64,000 nucleotides of DNA, taken from NCBI GenBank assembly GCA_029204225.1, contig CM055093.1, forward strand, positions 23,975,912-24,039,911, in the 5' to 3' direction. This DNA is from Diphasiastrum complanatum (taxonomy: Eukaryota; Streptophyta; Lycopodiopsida; Lycopodiales; Lycopodiaceae). Shown one piece after another: positions 21,730-32,784 of the stretch. Under the pieces are notes generated by a model. It saw only the letters and a list, made by a program, of their open reading frames with translations, searched no databases and was not told the origin of the DNA. The translations under genes and the position numbers were made by a program. Numbering within the stretch: position 1 is the stretch's first letter; every line of letters begins with the position of its first letter.

Positions 21730-22250
21730 TAAGGGGGGAAGAATGTTACGTCCATGTCCAGTATGTGGGATTCGAAGTAATTCCTGACATAGATAGCCGG
21801 TCACTCCAGGTGTCTATGGTTATTGGTTATGCCTCGTCATTCCGGGCTTGGTTTGTAAAGTAATTAATAATCATATGAGGGCCCATACCTATAATGGGAC
21901 ATAGGAGCACTTTCATAATGTCTGACTGCTATGATGCAAGAATAAGAGGTTAATAGCTAATATAGGCTGCATGGCGATCCTAAGGGGAATATTCTGTCTT
22001 TGAAGAGAGAATACTTACCATGGAAACTCGCCCATCTCCCTATTGGAAATTCAGTTTCTTTAGCCAAGATTCCTCTTCTCTCTTGCATTCATTCACCATG
22101 GCTTGGGGGCTAGGTCCAGGAGGAAACTCCAGGAGGGATCTAGGGTTGGATGGGTGGTTTTGCTCCATAGGTGTCCTTTTGGTTGTTTTGCAACAGGATC
22201 TAGTCAGATCTTCATAAGGCAATTCTTACAGTTGAACTCTCACAACAGTA
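21730..22250 (+). repeat. Polypurine tract and LTR of the decayed chromovirus
   Basis: AAGGGGGGAAGAA (21731-21743) precedes TGTTACGTCCATGTCC, the LTR start. The first 120 bp align with 61067-61190 in the same order of phrases (GGATT-G-AAT-GTCCT, GACCGG-CT-CC-GTGTCTA, GTTGGTTA). The right end is approximate. Confidence 0.6.
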
Positions 22251-22730
22251 ATTTTTGCAACTTTTGTCAGGTAGTAACTTTCATAGAGGCTACCATGGAG
22301 AAATGGAGGTGGGATTTCCATACTGAGAAGTTGGCGAGGGTTAATACTGACATTTTTATGCTGCTTTGCCAACTTGAATGATTTTAAACCCTTTTTCTTT
22401 TTTGTTTTTAGATTTTCTTCTGACAGTAGGATGTTCCAAGAAGAGACAAATAAGAAAGTAAAATTTTGTAGTGAAAGTAGAAAACAAAAGAATATGAAAA
22501 CTTGATTTTTTGCTTAGGAAATATGCGGCGGCCAACTCCTCCATAATCGGCTACTTCCATTTGGATATTGCACCTAGACCAATGTTGGGCTTTGTCTCAT
22601 GGCCATCAACAACATCTCACAAATCTTTCTTAATTTGGATTATCTTCATTATAAGAATAGGATATGACAGAGATATAGGAATTGCAACTGGAATAGAAGG
22701 TGAGGATAGGTCTGAAATGGATGAAGAATA

Positions 22731-22734
<4 letters not shown>

Positions 22735-22783
<49 letters not shown>
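22735..22783. repeat. (AG)24 microsatellite
   Basis: Uninterrupted AG dinucleotides over about 49 bp. Confidence 0.97.
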
Positions 22784-22786
<3 letters not shown>

Positions 22787-23000
22787 ACATGAAGCACCGA
22801 GTTCTTGGTTGGGCAACCAGGAACTAGTGCTGGAAAATGGCTTTTGCCCACATAGAGCAAATTTGTGAGCAAGTTCTTGGCACTCCAGTTCGTGGCTTTT
22901 TCTGCCCAGCAGGAACTGCTTTTTTGGAGGACGTGGCTGAGGCACTAGTTCCTAGGTGAGGAGTGACTAGAAAAAGACTCTTGGCTCAAAAAGAGCCTTA

Positions 23001-23004
<4 letters not shown>

Positions 23005-23045
<41 letters not shown>

Positions 23046-23057
23046 CGGGGGGAAGCT

Positions 23058-23116
<59 letters not shown>
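23005..23116. repeat. Compound (GA)n - G-rich - (GA)n microsatellite
   Basis: (GA)17 at 23005-23039, a G-rich hinge (GGGGGCGGGGGGAAGCTGTA), then (GA)28 at 23061-23116. The hinge could form a G-quadruplex-like structure, though that is inference. Confidence 0.95.
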
Positions 23117-23119
<3 letters not shown>

Positions 23120-24412
23120 AGCCTCCTCCCGCTGTCTGCTTTTCCCCCTCCTTTGAAGACATACAATATAACTTCAATATATGTAGTGAAATATAAGCTA
23201 ATGCAGTGGTTTATCTATTATTATATATTTAGTTTCAGGCACCAAAGGCAACATGTGGTTGATGGACACGGAAACCTAGCGAAGATCATTGTTTAGGTGC
23301 AGGATCTAATATGCTCCATGTTTGAAGAGAAATCCCATCTCTTCAGCTTTATTAGGTGCAATACGAATTTGTCAGTGGAGGGATGTGAAGATGTAATCAT
23401 TAATTTAAGGTCTTAAGACTTTTATTTCACCATGCCTCCTTCGGTAACACAATATTTTGGGTTTCTTGCTGGTGAATATCACATTTGGATATTGCCTGTT
23501 TCCTCTGTGGGTAATTCTCAGTAGAAGCAATTAGATAGATGTGCAGTATTGGATCGATCAATTTGTTTCTGTTTTGTGTCTTCTTGTTTAACTGAAATAT
23601 GCTCAGTGGGTGGGGATTTTATTCTTTCTATTGAAATATCATTGAAGTTTTTCAAGCAAAACTCTAAATCGAGCCAGAAATTGGAAGGAATTTGACGAAA
23701 TGTGGACTTTGGCCGCTGGTTTGCAACAAGTATGTGTATGTTTGAGATTAAAACTCGAAATCTTTATAAGTGGCACTGTGATGTTCATCCTTCAAGTTGA
23801 AGGGAATAGGAATTCATAATGTTATTATCTCTTCTTGATGGGAGGAGGTTTGAACGTAATAATTGTCTATGGTACTGTGAACAGCCGTGGTTTGAATTCT
23901 GTTTGATAGGGTTTATATTGACGTCCAAGTATGTCATGCTCGTGTATTATTTTGGCCTTATTTTGATTTTATTTTATTTTGGCCTTATTATTTTATGCTT
24001 TGCAGCTCAGAGTTTGATTTCCTACAAGAAGGGATAGAGTCTAGACTAGAAAATTAGCTGAGGTCTATCATTACCAAAGCAAGCTTAGAGCTGAAATTCT
24101 AAAAGTTTGCTACCTATGTATAGGGAAAAAGGACACTTTCACATGCGATAGATTCAGGGTGCAATGGGGAGTGGAGAGGTACGATATTCCTCTTTGGTAA
24201 GTTGCCTTTAACCAATATATCAAATCACTATCGCACCTTTTTAATGTTTTGTTGCAATTGCGTTTTTGAGAGTAATACTCATATCATTTCCCTTGATTTC
24301 GCAAGGTGCTTTGGCAAAAAAAATTTGAATTTTAAATATGATGGATAGTTGAATGAATCCCAGGTTTGAACATTGTTTAGCTACTAATAGTTGATCACAT
24401 AGATGGGATGGA

Positions 24413-24847
24413 ATGGCATTGCCCTATTTCAAGTGCACTCCACTGAGGCTTGAGGAAAGTTTGTTTTTAAAAGATACACTTGTGTGGCATGTTAGTGCAT
24501 TGGTATGCAATGTACAGATAGATTATTTCCACAATCATGAGAGTAACCAAGTTTTGACATTTATAATGCAAGCAATATATATTGTGCAAGGAAATAGAAC
24601 TAGAGAAATACCTCCTCTACACATTCAAGTAGATAATATTGGGAACCATAATTGTGCTTGTTGCTTTTTTTGTCCTTTCAAAATTTACTCTCTCCTAATG
24701 TTTGAAACGTACAAACCAAACATATACTTGGCCATCTTCGCGAACAATACATCTCAATTCAAATTCACAACGAAAGTAGATCAACAATCACTAAAAAAAT
24801 GGAGCAAGTATAAGAAAGAGATAGAATTTTTGTGGGATTCATGCTAA
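24413..24847 (+). CDS. Hypothetical 144-residue ORF, possibly a degraded transposase-like fragment
   Basis: An open frame of 144 codons from ATG 24413. The segment IPPLHIQVDN (residues 66-75), followed by a Cys-rich hydrophobic stretch, resembles the LQLDN block of a large transposon-associated family (DUF7869-like). The similarity covers only about 30 residues and I cannot test it. There is no signal peptide, and no paralogue in the window. In this repeat-rich setting it is more likely a transposon remnant than a host gene. Confidence 0.25.
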   Translation: MALPYFKCTPLRLEESLFLKDTLVWHVSALVCNVQIDYFHNHESNQVLTFIMQAIYIVQGNRTREIPPLHIQVDNIGNHNCACCFFCPFKIYSLLMFETYKPNIYLAIFANNTSQFKFTTKVDQQSLKKWSKYKKEIEFLWDSC

Positions 24848-25089
24848 AAAGTTTACTTGCTTCCTTTGACACCTGTCTTTTGATTCAAATCGTGCTCTAT
24901 TAATCCAAGTGGAAGAACGCTACAAAGCCTTCTAGGAAGGGAAGCCAAAGATACTGACAAGTGGGTTACTTACTATGACGACAAGGTACGCTTCATGGAT
25001 ATGAGATCAACCCTATGTGGTCAAACATAGGAAGTTGGGGCCTTCAGGCATGGGATTGCCTCGGGGTCCTAGACACACTAGTTGAGAAT

Positions 25090-25383
25090 AGGATTTTGGA
25101 ACTATAATGGGATCCATTCATCAGCAACAACAGATGATTTGAGGGACTTCATTGATAGTTTTGATGTATTATTCTTTATGGAGACTCATTAGAGTTGGGA
25201 GAGGGTCTTTCGAGTTTTTTGAGATTCATGTGGTACTCAGCTTATTTTAAAGAGACTAGATTTGTTGGAGGTAGAGGATCAGGTGGGGTCACATGCTTGT
25301 ATAAAGATTCCCTATGCCCAGTTTTCTTGATGATCAAACAAGATGAGCATGCACAATCAAGCTTCATGGCTCCTAGCAAATAA
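25090..25383 (+). pseudogene. LINE-like endonuclease fragment
   Basis: Translation shows WNYNGIHSS, DLRDFIDSFDVLFFMETH and, in a different frame, FVGGRGSGGVTCLYKDSL. These correspond in order to the start of the apurinic-type endonuclease of non-LTR retrotransposons (W-N-x-G, the ETH metal-binding motif, and a glycine-rich GGV segment). A stop after METH and a frame change break it. The call rests on motif order only. Confidence 0.45.
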
Positions 25384-25478
25384 TGTTAGACTTAGAAGAA
25401 GAAGCCTTATCACTAGACTGCTGACCCCTTTGATTTGATCTCTAATCTGTCTTCACTTGAGGGCTAATAGGTCTTAAC

Positions 25479-26060
25479 TTATCTTGACCTTGTCGTCCTT
25501 TTGTTTATTTTTCCTTGTAGACAGTGCAACAGCTCTTTCAGATTTAGAGGAAGATCTCTTGTTTCCTCTTGAAGTAACATAGATATGACTCTTTGCAGTG
25601 TCATTGACACTATCATAGTCCAATTCTCAAAACTTTCTGGTAGGCTTGAGAGCAAGGTCATAACAACATCGGAGTCATCCACCGGAGAACCAATCGACGT
25701 CATTTGCTCCAAAAGTGACTTAAAGTTGTTTACGTTGATCGTCATGGGCTTGGACTCGTCCATTCTTGAAAGCGAAAAATCTTTCTCAGCAACAGCTTCG
25801 AACTGACGTCCTTGACCTCGTATAGTCCCGTCAATATATCCCGAGCTTCCTTCGAGCTTCCTGCTATGCTTATGTGTGAAATCTGGGAGTCTTTGAGACT
25901 CAAAGCAATGGTGGCAAGTTTGCCATCCTTCTGTCTCCATTTGGCAATTGCTGGCTAATTAGCTTCAAGCTTGACCTCAATACTAGTGACAACATCCCAC
26001 ATATCTTTGGCCAAAAAAATCATTCTGAGCTTAAATTTCCACATTGATTAGTCGGATGTA
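25479..26060 (-). pseudogene. Copia gag fragment, minus strand
   Basis: Minus-strand translation shows a UBN2-type gag of a different Copia lineage: ATIALSLKDSQ, FKSLLEQMTSIGSPVDD and VMTLLSSLPESFENW, the last being the strongly conserved LL-SLP-S-W block. At least one frameshift (near 25830) and several stops near 25960-26060 disrupt it. No zinc knuckle or LTR of its own was found, and it abuts a Gypsy LTR. Confidence 0.8.
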
Positions 26061-26102
26061 GCCCCCAAGCTATGGACCACTTGCAAGATGTCAATCTAGC
26101 AG

Positions 26103-26455
26103 CATGTAGATACTACTCCCCAATCAAGCTCTCCTCCTAGAGAGGCCTATGAGTTATTTATGCCCTCTCAGGCTCTAACCCAACTAGGAGTGATTCGGGA
26201 CACCTCACTGGGACATAATAGTAGGCTAACTGGGCCGCATCTACCACTGATCGATGAGTCAATTCTAGTTCCGAATCCACCATCATGGGGTTAAGCAATT
26301 AATTATGATTCAATACCATGAGGTTTCCAATCCCTCTTAATCAGAATTAATTCACGACTCGAGCTAGGCCCTTTGACCCTCTCACAGGACATAAATCCAC
26401 GGCTAGTCAATTGTGAGCATGACATGCTCCCCCCCTTAGACAAGTTCTGTCCTCG
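26103..26455 (-). repeat. Gypsy LTR and polypurine tract, minus strand
   Basis: On the minus strand an acidic-tail coding phrase and polypurine tract (AACTTGTCTAAGGGGGGG, 26450-26433) run into TGTCATGCTCACAATTGAC, the LTR start. The LTR includes GGCATAAATAACTC (a TATA-like box near 26160) and is related to 7360-7560. The left end near 26103 is approximate. Confidence 0.65.
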
Positions 26456-28790
26456 AAACTTAAAAGTCAAGAAAGTTTTCTCTAAAATTTCCCTTGTTTT
26501 CAGGAATCATCATCATTCAAATGACTATTGCATTGAATCAGATACACAATAAGTATATGATTCTATAATTGTTTAGTTCTCTACCCAACGACTCTTCCAA
26601 CAAGTTTAGTTGATCTCCAGAACCACCCAGATGATCCCTTTTCATGTAGACTTTTCCTAAGTCGGCTTACATGAAAGTTCTGAATTCCTTTTGGGAGTTT
26701 CAATTATTATGTATGGTCCTCTGTAAGCGGATAGTTAGTAGTGCTTGTCGGTGCGCATTACTTTAGAATTCTTCAAAATTCTTAAATACCAAATTCCCAT
26801 CAGGTCTATAAAAGAGAAAATACGTAGAAAACAAAGAACTTTTCACATTTCCAAGAATCCTCATCTTCGCATTTTGTCCTCTCTTAACGATTGAGTGTTA
26901 ATTTGTGATTTGTTCTTCAAAACCTATGGAACATAGATGCAACGAATCGTGATTTTGGGAGAAAACGATTCGCGAATCACGACCCCCGGACGATTCGGGG
27001 GTTGCGATTCGGATCGCTGTCCGAATCGCGGACAACGATTCATTAGTGCAACTATGCTATAGAATTTGAATCATGATTCATCGAATTTTTAATTCACGCC
27101 CAATAACAGGAGAACAAACAAAGCGCATTAAAAAACGTGAACATATTGGTCCTAGAAGACGTATGAGTCACTCTTAAGTCCTTTCCACAAGGAAAGTTTC
27201 AGAGTTATTAGAATCCACCCAACTCTACACTTTTATTGAGAAATATGATATACAATTTTTATTTCCACTCATTAGCCATGGCACAAGGTATATCAGTAAA
27301 TTTTAGATATATCTTAACTCAAACTTTCGAGTTTTATTCTAGAATATGTCTAGATTCTTGAGTTGCAATCTAGAATACGTCTAGATTTTTTTCACCCTTA
27401 AGTTCAAATCTAGAATATTTGAAGGTGTCCCAAGACTTCATTACATGATGTTTTGACTTTTGGTTTGTGCTAAATATCCAACTTTTTTTACCCAGTTTTT
27501 GGGATAATAGCAATCCAACTTATTTCCAACGGGAATTATCAAATCAAAAGTTTCCTATGTATCCTATGCACATAACCCTTTAGATAAGTTCCATAATGAC
27601 TCATAATGGTTCTGACTCATAAGCAATAAATATAACCGATAGTGACGATTAACAATTTAGAAATGCTTGAATTTCTAGGTGTAGGCCCTTTACATCTTTA
27701 GAACACCACATTGAATCTGATTTCAAATCTCCCCTAAGTTGATGAGTCAAAATAACTTGTCAACTTGAGAGTAATTGCCTCCAAACATTACTTGTCATTA
27801 TGTCTATGTTTTCTTATTGGCATGCAAAATTAACCCAATCAAAGGAATATATAGTGGATCAACAAGATTATAATATTGCACAAAAAAAATTATGACTTAC
27901 AATGATTCACCACATGACAAATCTCTATAGATATCAGCCAATCTGTACATCTAAATTACATGGCTAAGAATCCTGTAACTTAGTTGATTCTAAGAGAATA
28001 TTGTTTTTCAAAGAGCACTATTCCTCAAAAGACCATATCAACATCTCTATCAAAGATTATTTGAAAAATAAATTCTAGTGAATTCCCTTCTTGGCTTCAA
28101 CCTCTACGGATCCTAATTCAAAGATCAGGTTGACTATCACAATTGACAAGAAACACCAGACTAGATCCAACAAACCATTTCTTATAGTAGGACTTTCTAT
28201 TCTTACTATGACTATGTCATAATCTTGAGTTTCGACAACAAGCCATGATCAAGGCATGTGACGTAGGCCTCATGTCGATATAGAGGCAAATTAGAGGATG
28301 ATGACTATGCCTTTTAGACGGCCGTTGTCCGATATTGAGACCTCCATCACCAACAACCACGACGAGTTTCACGGACTCACACGCCATCCACCATCACAAC
28401 CTTCTTCAGACATTCATCTCATGATGGCTATCATCTAGACAAACTAGTTAGTTACTCTAGCTATATCGTTTATGGGAATTCTTGGTACGAGTTCTCTTCT
28501 AGCTCTTTATTTAGTTACGATCATCTTTAATTTACGATTCCTAATGACCATAGTTGAAATGTACTACTTTAGTCTTATCTACCTTTGGTACCTCAAAGAT
28601 ATTGTCAAAATTTTGGAGTCACAAATGAACTAGTCATATGTAATGGTATGTGAAGATGGCTGGCCTCCAAAAGGTATAGTTGCACTTCAACAAAGGGACA
28701 AAGTGTAGTATACTATGTATTGAGTTCTTTCAATATGCTTCAATATATTGAAGAAATGAAGACGGGTCTTCTTTACATTCTCTATTTGAC
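26456..28790 (-). other. Decayed Gypsy interior; no gene seen
   Basis: By position on the minus strand this should be the pol of the element whose LTR is at 26103-26432, but no domain can be read. Short repeats of TCTAGAATATGTCTAGATT type occur at 27340-27420. A MITE lies at 26932-27056. Confidence 0.4.
26932..27056. mobile_element. hAT-type MITE, 125 bp, with 8-bp target duplication
   Basis: Imperfect terminal inverted repeats (CATAGATGCAACGAATCG at the left; CATAGTTGCACTAATGAATCG reading inward from the right) are flanked by CTATGGAA (26924-26931) and CTATAGAA (27057-27064), an 8-bp duplication with one mismatch, the size made by hAT transposases. The interior is GC-rich and built from repeats of CGATTCG/CGAATCG, in sharp contrast to the AT-rich surroundings. 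No coding capacity. Confidence 0.8.
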
Positions 28791-28793
28791 ACG

Positions 28794-29510
28794 ATGTGGT
28801 CTCATCCCACATGGGCTGAAAACTCACACAGAAAAGTCAGATTTACACCATTTAAGCAAGAAGAATTCATCAATCATTTAGAGGACTACCTACCAAAGAA
28901 CTACGGCGGCTTGACAATACGTACCCAATACGAAGGTTATGGACTAGCCCTTATGCGAATTGCAAAATTTTTTTTGGGTTTCAGCGTAAGCAAGGCAAAG
29001 AAGACATTGATGGAAATGCTGTGAAATGATCCACAATGTTGTTGGAAAACTCTCTTTGAAAAGCCCAGGCAACATAGACACGAGTACATAGTTGGATTAT
29101 GTCAAACAAATAAACAAGGTAGGGGAGGACCATTGGATCCTTTTTTGATAAGTGATCACAAGACAATCATTACTTTATTCAAAAGTGGAGACAAAAAATA
29201 TTCCTGCCCATTACCACACCATCATAATAAGCCACACACCTACAAAACTTTAGGGCATCATGCTGGAAAATTGGCTAGAAGTAAATGGCGTGAGAGTGAA
29301 GGAACAAGCGGGCTTTTGAAGAAATCATGTTATCGAAATCAAATGACATTGAGAGCAATCATTGAAGAAAACCAACCAAATGAGCAAAATTCATATTGTT
29401 GCTTCATAGACTTTCAGATGCCAAGCAAAAAGCTATGGGAACACATGGAAGAGATTCAGGTCCCAAGGGACCTTCAAAGAGCAATGGAATAGCTCTATGG
29501 AAAGGTGGTG
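28794..29510 (+). pseudogene. LINE-like reverse transcriptase remnant
   Basis: Two frames (28794-29024 and 29133-29492) are separated by a stop and frameshift. The second has ITLFKSGDKK, LRAIIEENQ and CCFIDFQMPSKKLWEHMEEI then VPRDLQRAME, which match in order the fingers-palm region of non-LTR reverse transcriptases (I-x-K-G-D, the IIEE block, then CF-DF-KAFD). The catalytic FD after DFxKA is degraded to MPSK. The first frame is not recognised. It may be related to the endonuclease piece at 25090. Confidence 0.4.
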
Positions 29511-29513
29511 GTG

Positions 29514-30190
29514 TGTTGTAAAGCTGACTCGAGTGTACCAAAGTGTGCCCCGTAAAACTCTGAGGGGTGACACTCTCAAAAGGTCCCAGAGCAAGTTAGG
29601 AAGTCAAGGACTGAGCTAGTCAAGTAGTCACAAGTCATGAGCTAGCTGGAGCTCGAGTCATGGCCTATTAGCTCCTGGAACCCATGTCCAAGAGCCAAGC
29701 TAATTCTGCTCGCCGGGACAGCACCCGGGACTCATATCCAAGAGCTAGACTGATTCTGCCAAGCTTAATCAGCAAAACAAAAACTAAGTCCAGAAAAGCG
29801 TGCTTTACTAGACAACACTATATTCCAGGACAAAGGGGGCACGCCAAATCACAACAGAACTATAGGGGGATCCCGGCAGACAGAAACTTGGGCAGCTCAA
29901 CCAGCGCCAAGAATCTAGTTGCCAGATCTCAGCTCCCTCTACCAGTGCGAGCCAGGCACAATGCCCAGCACGTGTTGGTGGCCCCACCGAGCCCAGTCAG
30001 TCTATGTATGAATGTAACCTACCCTTACTACAACCTTTTTGCATTGCTGGCGCCAAAGGGTCCACGGCACCGTCATGAGGCCCGTCATTATGCCATTTGG
30101 TCAGTTTGGCGACCACTATGCCTTGGGATTTCATGAGTGATTTGTCTTTGCCTTTGGTTACCCTTTGGGGATAGATTCTAAGTTGGCTTT
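29514..30190 (+). repeat. 5' LTR region of a rearranged Gypsy element
   Basis: From about 29930 to 30190 this matches 31350-31690 in phrase order (CAGCTCC-TCTACCAG, CACGTGTTG-TGGCCCC, GAATGTAACCT, AAGGGTCCACG, CACTATG-CTTGGGATTTCATGAG). The two copies differ by more than a tenth by eye and by a 60-bp segment present only in the right copy, so the element is old. The left limit is approximate. Apparent ORFs here are LTR sequence. Confidence 0.6.
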
Positions 30191-30229
30191 CGGGTTGGTT
30201 GGGATTATTGGACAACAAAGGGAGTATTG

Positions 30230-31335
30230 GACGCAGACATTGAACATCTAATGCAGATTGCAAGATGGAAAGCTAAACTTAGCTTCCTGATTTTAAAGAT
30301 GGATGCATTTGATGTGATTTTTGGCCTCTCTTGGTTAAATGAGGTATTGCAGTATTAGGTAGGAGCTCAAACTTGGTCCTCTTGGATTTCAAGGGACAGA
30401 TCTGTATGACAAAAGCCTTGATCACAGGATGCGCGAAGAGTGTCGACATCGAACAAAATCTTGTTGTTGTATCAGTGATGAAAAGGATGATGAAGGGGAA
30501 AAGGTCAAAGTGTTTCCTTTGTGTTTGCCGAGAGGTTTCATAACGGAAAAGTGAGCGGCAAGAAAACTTGCCAAAAGAGGTAGCAGATTTGCTAGAGAAA
30601 TTTAGCGATGTGTTTCCGGAGGAACTTCCAGCTAAGCTTCCTCCTCGAAGACCAGTTGACCATAACATTGAGTTGGTACCAGGAACGGAACCAACTTCAC
30701 GAGCACCTTACAGGATGTCACAAGAAATTTGGTGGAACTGAAACGACAACTTAGTGAATTGATAGACAAAGGATTTATTAGACCTAGCGCTTCACCTTTT
30801 GGAACTCTAGTTTTATTCGTGGAAAAGATGGACAAGACTCTTCAAATGCGAGAGGATTACCTGCCTAGAACGATTATTTCAGATCGAGCCACCAAGTCCG
30901 TGGGAAAGTTCTGGACATGTTTATTTCACCTACTAGGAACCGGACTGAATTTCAGCACTGCCTATTACCCTCAAATAGATGGACAAACAAAGCGAGTTAA
31001 TCGGCAAATTGAACACTATCTACGAAATTATGTCGCTTGGGACCAATCTGATTGGGTCAGCTACTTGGATATCCTTGAGTTCGCACATAACAACCACGTT
31101 AACAGATCTATTGGAAAGGCACCATTCAAGATAAGCAACGGTCATTTGCCAATTGTTCCTAGCTCTTTCCTTACAAGAGTGTAGGAAACCCCGATCCCCA
31201 CCACAGAGGAATTCATCAACGAGTGGCACATGAAGCTTATAGAGGTGCAGGCGTTCATGGAGCAATCACAACGTAGCATGGCAACCTACGTCAGTCCACA
31301 TCGACGAGAACTGGAATTAAATGAAGGCAATCAAG
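30230..31335 (+). pseudogene. Internally deleted Gypsy pol (protease tail, RT start, integrase end)
   Basis: The order is: FDVIFGLSWL-like protease end near 30308-30340; a linker with SDVFPEELPAKLPPRRPVDH (30605-30660); RT start [12 protein letters not shown]; then an abrupt passage at about 30845 to the integrase core ([31 protein letters not shown]) and its tail (ELNEGNQVWLSP near 31312). All of the RT palm, RNase H and the integrase zinc region are missing. The expected E after the DGQT block is K, so the integrase triad is also broken. Confidence 0.85.
30729..31184 (+). CDS. In-frame RT/integrase fusion ORF left by the deletion
   Basis: The deletion joins the RT start and the integrase core in one open frame of 151 codons from ATG 30729. 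Residues 1-37 are RT N-terminal; residues 40-150 are integrase core and C-terminal sequence with D (SDRAT) present but the third catalytic residue replaced (DGQTKR). The N-terminal Met is probably internal to the original polyprotein. No function is expected. Confidence 0.5.
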   Translation: MVELKRQLSELIDKGFIRPSASPFGTLVLFVEKMDKTLQMREDYLPRTIISDRATKSVGKFWTCLFHLLGTGLNFSTAYYPQIDGQTKRVNRQIEHYLRNYVAWDQSDWVSYLDILEFAHNNHVNRSIGKAPFKISNGHLPIVPSSFLTRV

Positions 31336-31339
31336 TTTG

Positions 31340-31806
31340 GTTGTCGCCAGGTTTCAGCTCCTCTACCAGCGCGATGCAGGCACAACGCCCAACACGTGTT
31401 GTTGGCCCCGAGACCAATCAGTCTATTTATGAATGTAACCTCTTCCAAATTTAATAAAGTTGATCCTTGGGGATGATTACCATTTCGGTTTTCCCTCTGA
31501 GACTGGTCCAAGTGGATGGACCCTTACTAACTTTTTGCGTCGCTAGCGCCTAAGGGTCCACGTCACTGACACAAGGCCCGCCGCTATGCCATTTGGACAA
31601 TTTTGCGACCACTATGACTTGGGATTTCATGAGTGACTTGTCTTTGCCTTTGGCCTTTTGGGGACAGATTCTGGTTGGGATTCATGTTTTCCTAAGTCTG
31701 AATCGTTAGGCTTGTTGCGTTTTTTAAGTTGGCTTTTCAATGAGTTCATGTCGGATGAATGTTAGACTTAAGCGTGTCTTGCGGAAACTCCTAAAGTCCC
31801 AACACC
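31340..31806 (+). repeat. 3' LTR (5'-truncated) of the rearranged Gypsy element
   Basis: Integrase tail sequence joins LTR sequence directly at about 31343 (GTTGTCGCCAGG in place of GTTGCCAGATC), so the end of integrase, the polypurine tract and the first part of this LTR are deleted. It ends near TCCCAACA (about 31803). Confidence 0.6.
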
Positions 31807-32784
31807 CTTTGAGGCGCCGGCGCTACATGGTGAGAGTAAGGATTCGCCAAGGGCTCACAGATGAAATTTTAAATTTACGAGTCAAACAAGGTTGACCTCT
31901 TTCTCTTACACTTTCTAGCAATAGATAAGCTTCAAAAATGGCTATCAAAAGAAGGGAACGGAGGGCCTAACTACTACATTATATCATTATACTTCTACAA
32001 TATGCAGATGATGTGGTACTGCATCTTCCATAGCTTGCAACATCATTTGGATGCACTTTAGGGGTTTGGTAAAAATTTGGGTCTTTCGGTAGATTTGAAT
32101 AGGATGCAAGTTTTTTTTTTTTTTCTTCACAGAGAATCATTGATCCTCACATTACATATGATGGTTTTGGAATTGAAATCACACAAAAGTACTTGGGCTT
32201 AGAAAACTTTCAAAACCTCCATCGGAATACTTGCTTAGATAATAGGATCATGGGGCGGTGTAACCTCTTAGATGACGCAAGAGGAGTCATGCTGGCTTTT
32301 CTCTAATGGATGTGAGGTTTGGGGGAGTAAGCATTCCACGTTCTCATTGGGCAGAAATCAAACAGGTCCAATAAATACTTTTAACTACATACATGGGAGT
32401 CAAGCAAACGACACCTTATCCCATTTCTCTTGGCTGAAACCAGTCTTTGCCCTTTGGAGGCCATAGAAATATTTGAAATTGATGACCACCTTAAAATAGC
32501 AAGTGGATGCCAAGGCACCTTCCATTTCCCCAACGGAGATCATCTTGGCCTTCATCATGGTCAAAAGAATGTGGTTCATCTATTTATGGCATTTTTAAGC
32601 AATCCACATAATATTATTTTTGGAATGTAATGTCAAAACAAGCACATGGCATTTAAAAAATTTGCAATTCTCACAAGAATGAGTGAGTCTGTCCATCTGT
32701 GGGGTGGGGATGTGGGCACTTGCGCATGGGTGCATGCAGACACATTCATGCAAATTGGTTTTGACTTATATATGTATCTGTCAG
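31807..32784. other. No gene seen; upstream of the SGF11 exons
   Basis: No SGF11 first exon, TATA box or other coding homology was recognised. Probably intron or repeat. Confidence 0.4.

Larger units (their letters stand above)
22251..24412. other. No gene seen; microsatellite-bearing repeat DNA
   Basis: Three GA tracts lie here. The apparent Arg-Glu or Leu-Ser ORFs across them are microsatellite artefacts. No splice-linked coding homology was recognised. The first exon of SGF11 could lie in this or later unassigned sequence but was not found. Confidence 0.5.

Noticed and set aside
22649-23166. ORFs rich in Arg-Glu or Leu-Ser across GA tracts
   Set aside because: They are translations of GA microsatellites in several frames on both strands, with no conserved flanks.
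29684-30136. 150-codon ORF
   Set aside because: It lies within LTR sequence repeated at 31340-31806, where the frame is not kept.
32683-32784. Met-initiated N-terminal extension of the SGF11 exon
   Set aside because: The upstream codons do not resemble SGF11, and good acceptor sites (CAG at 32782-32784 and 32789-32791) lie where family homology begins.
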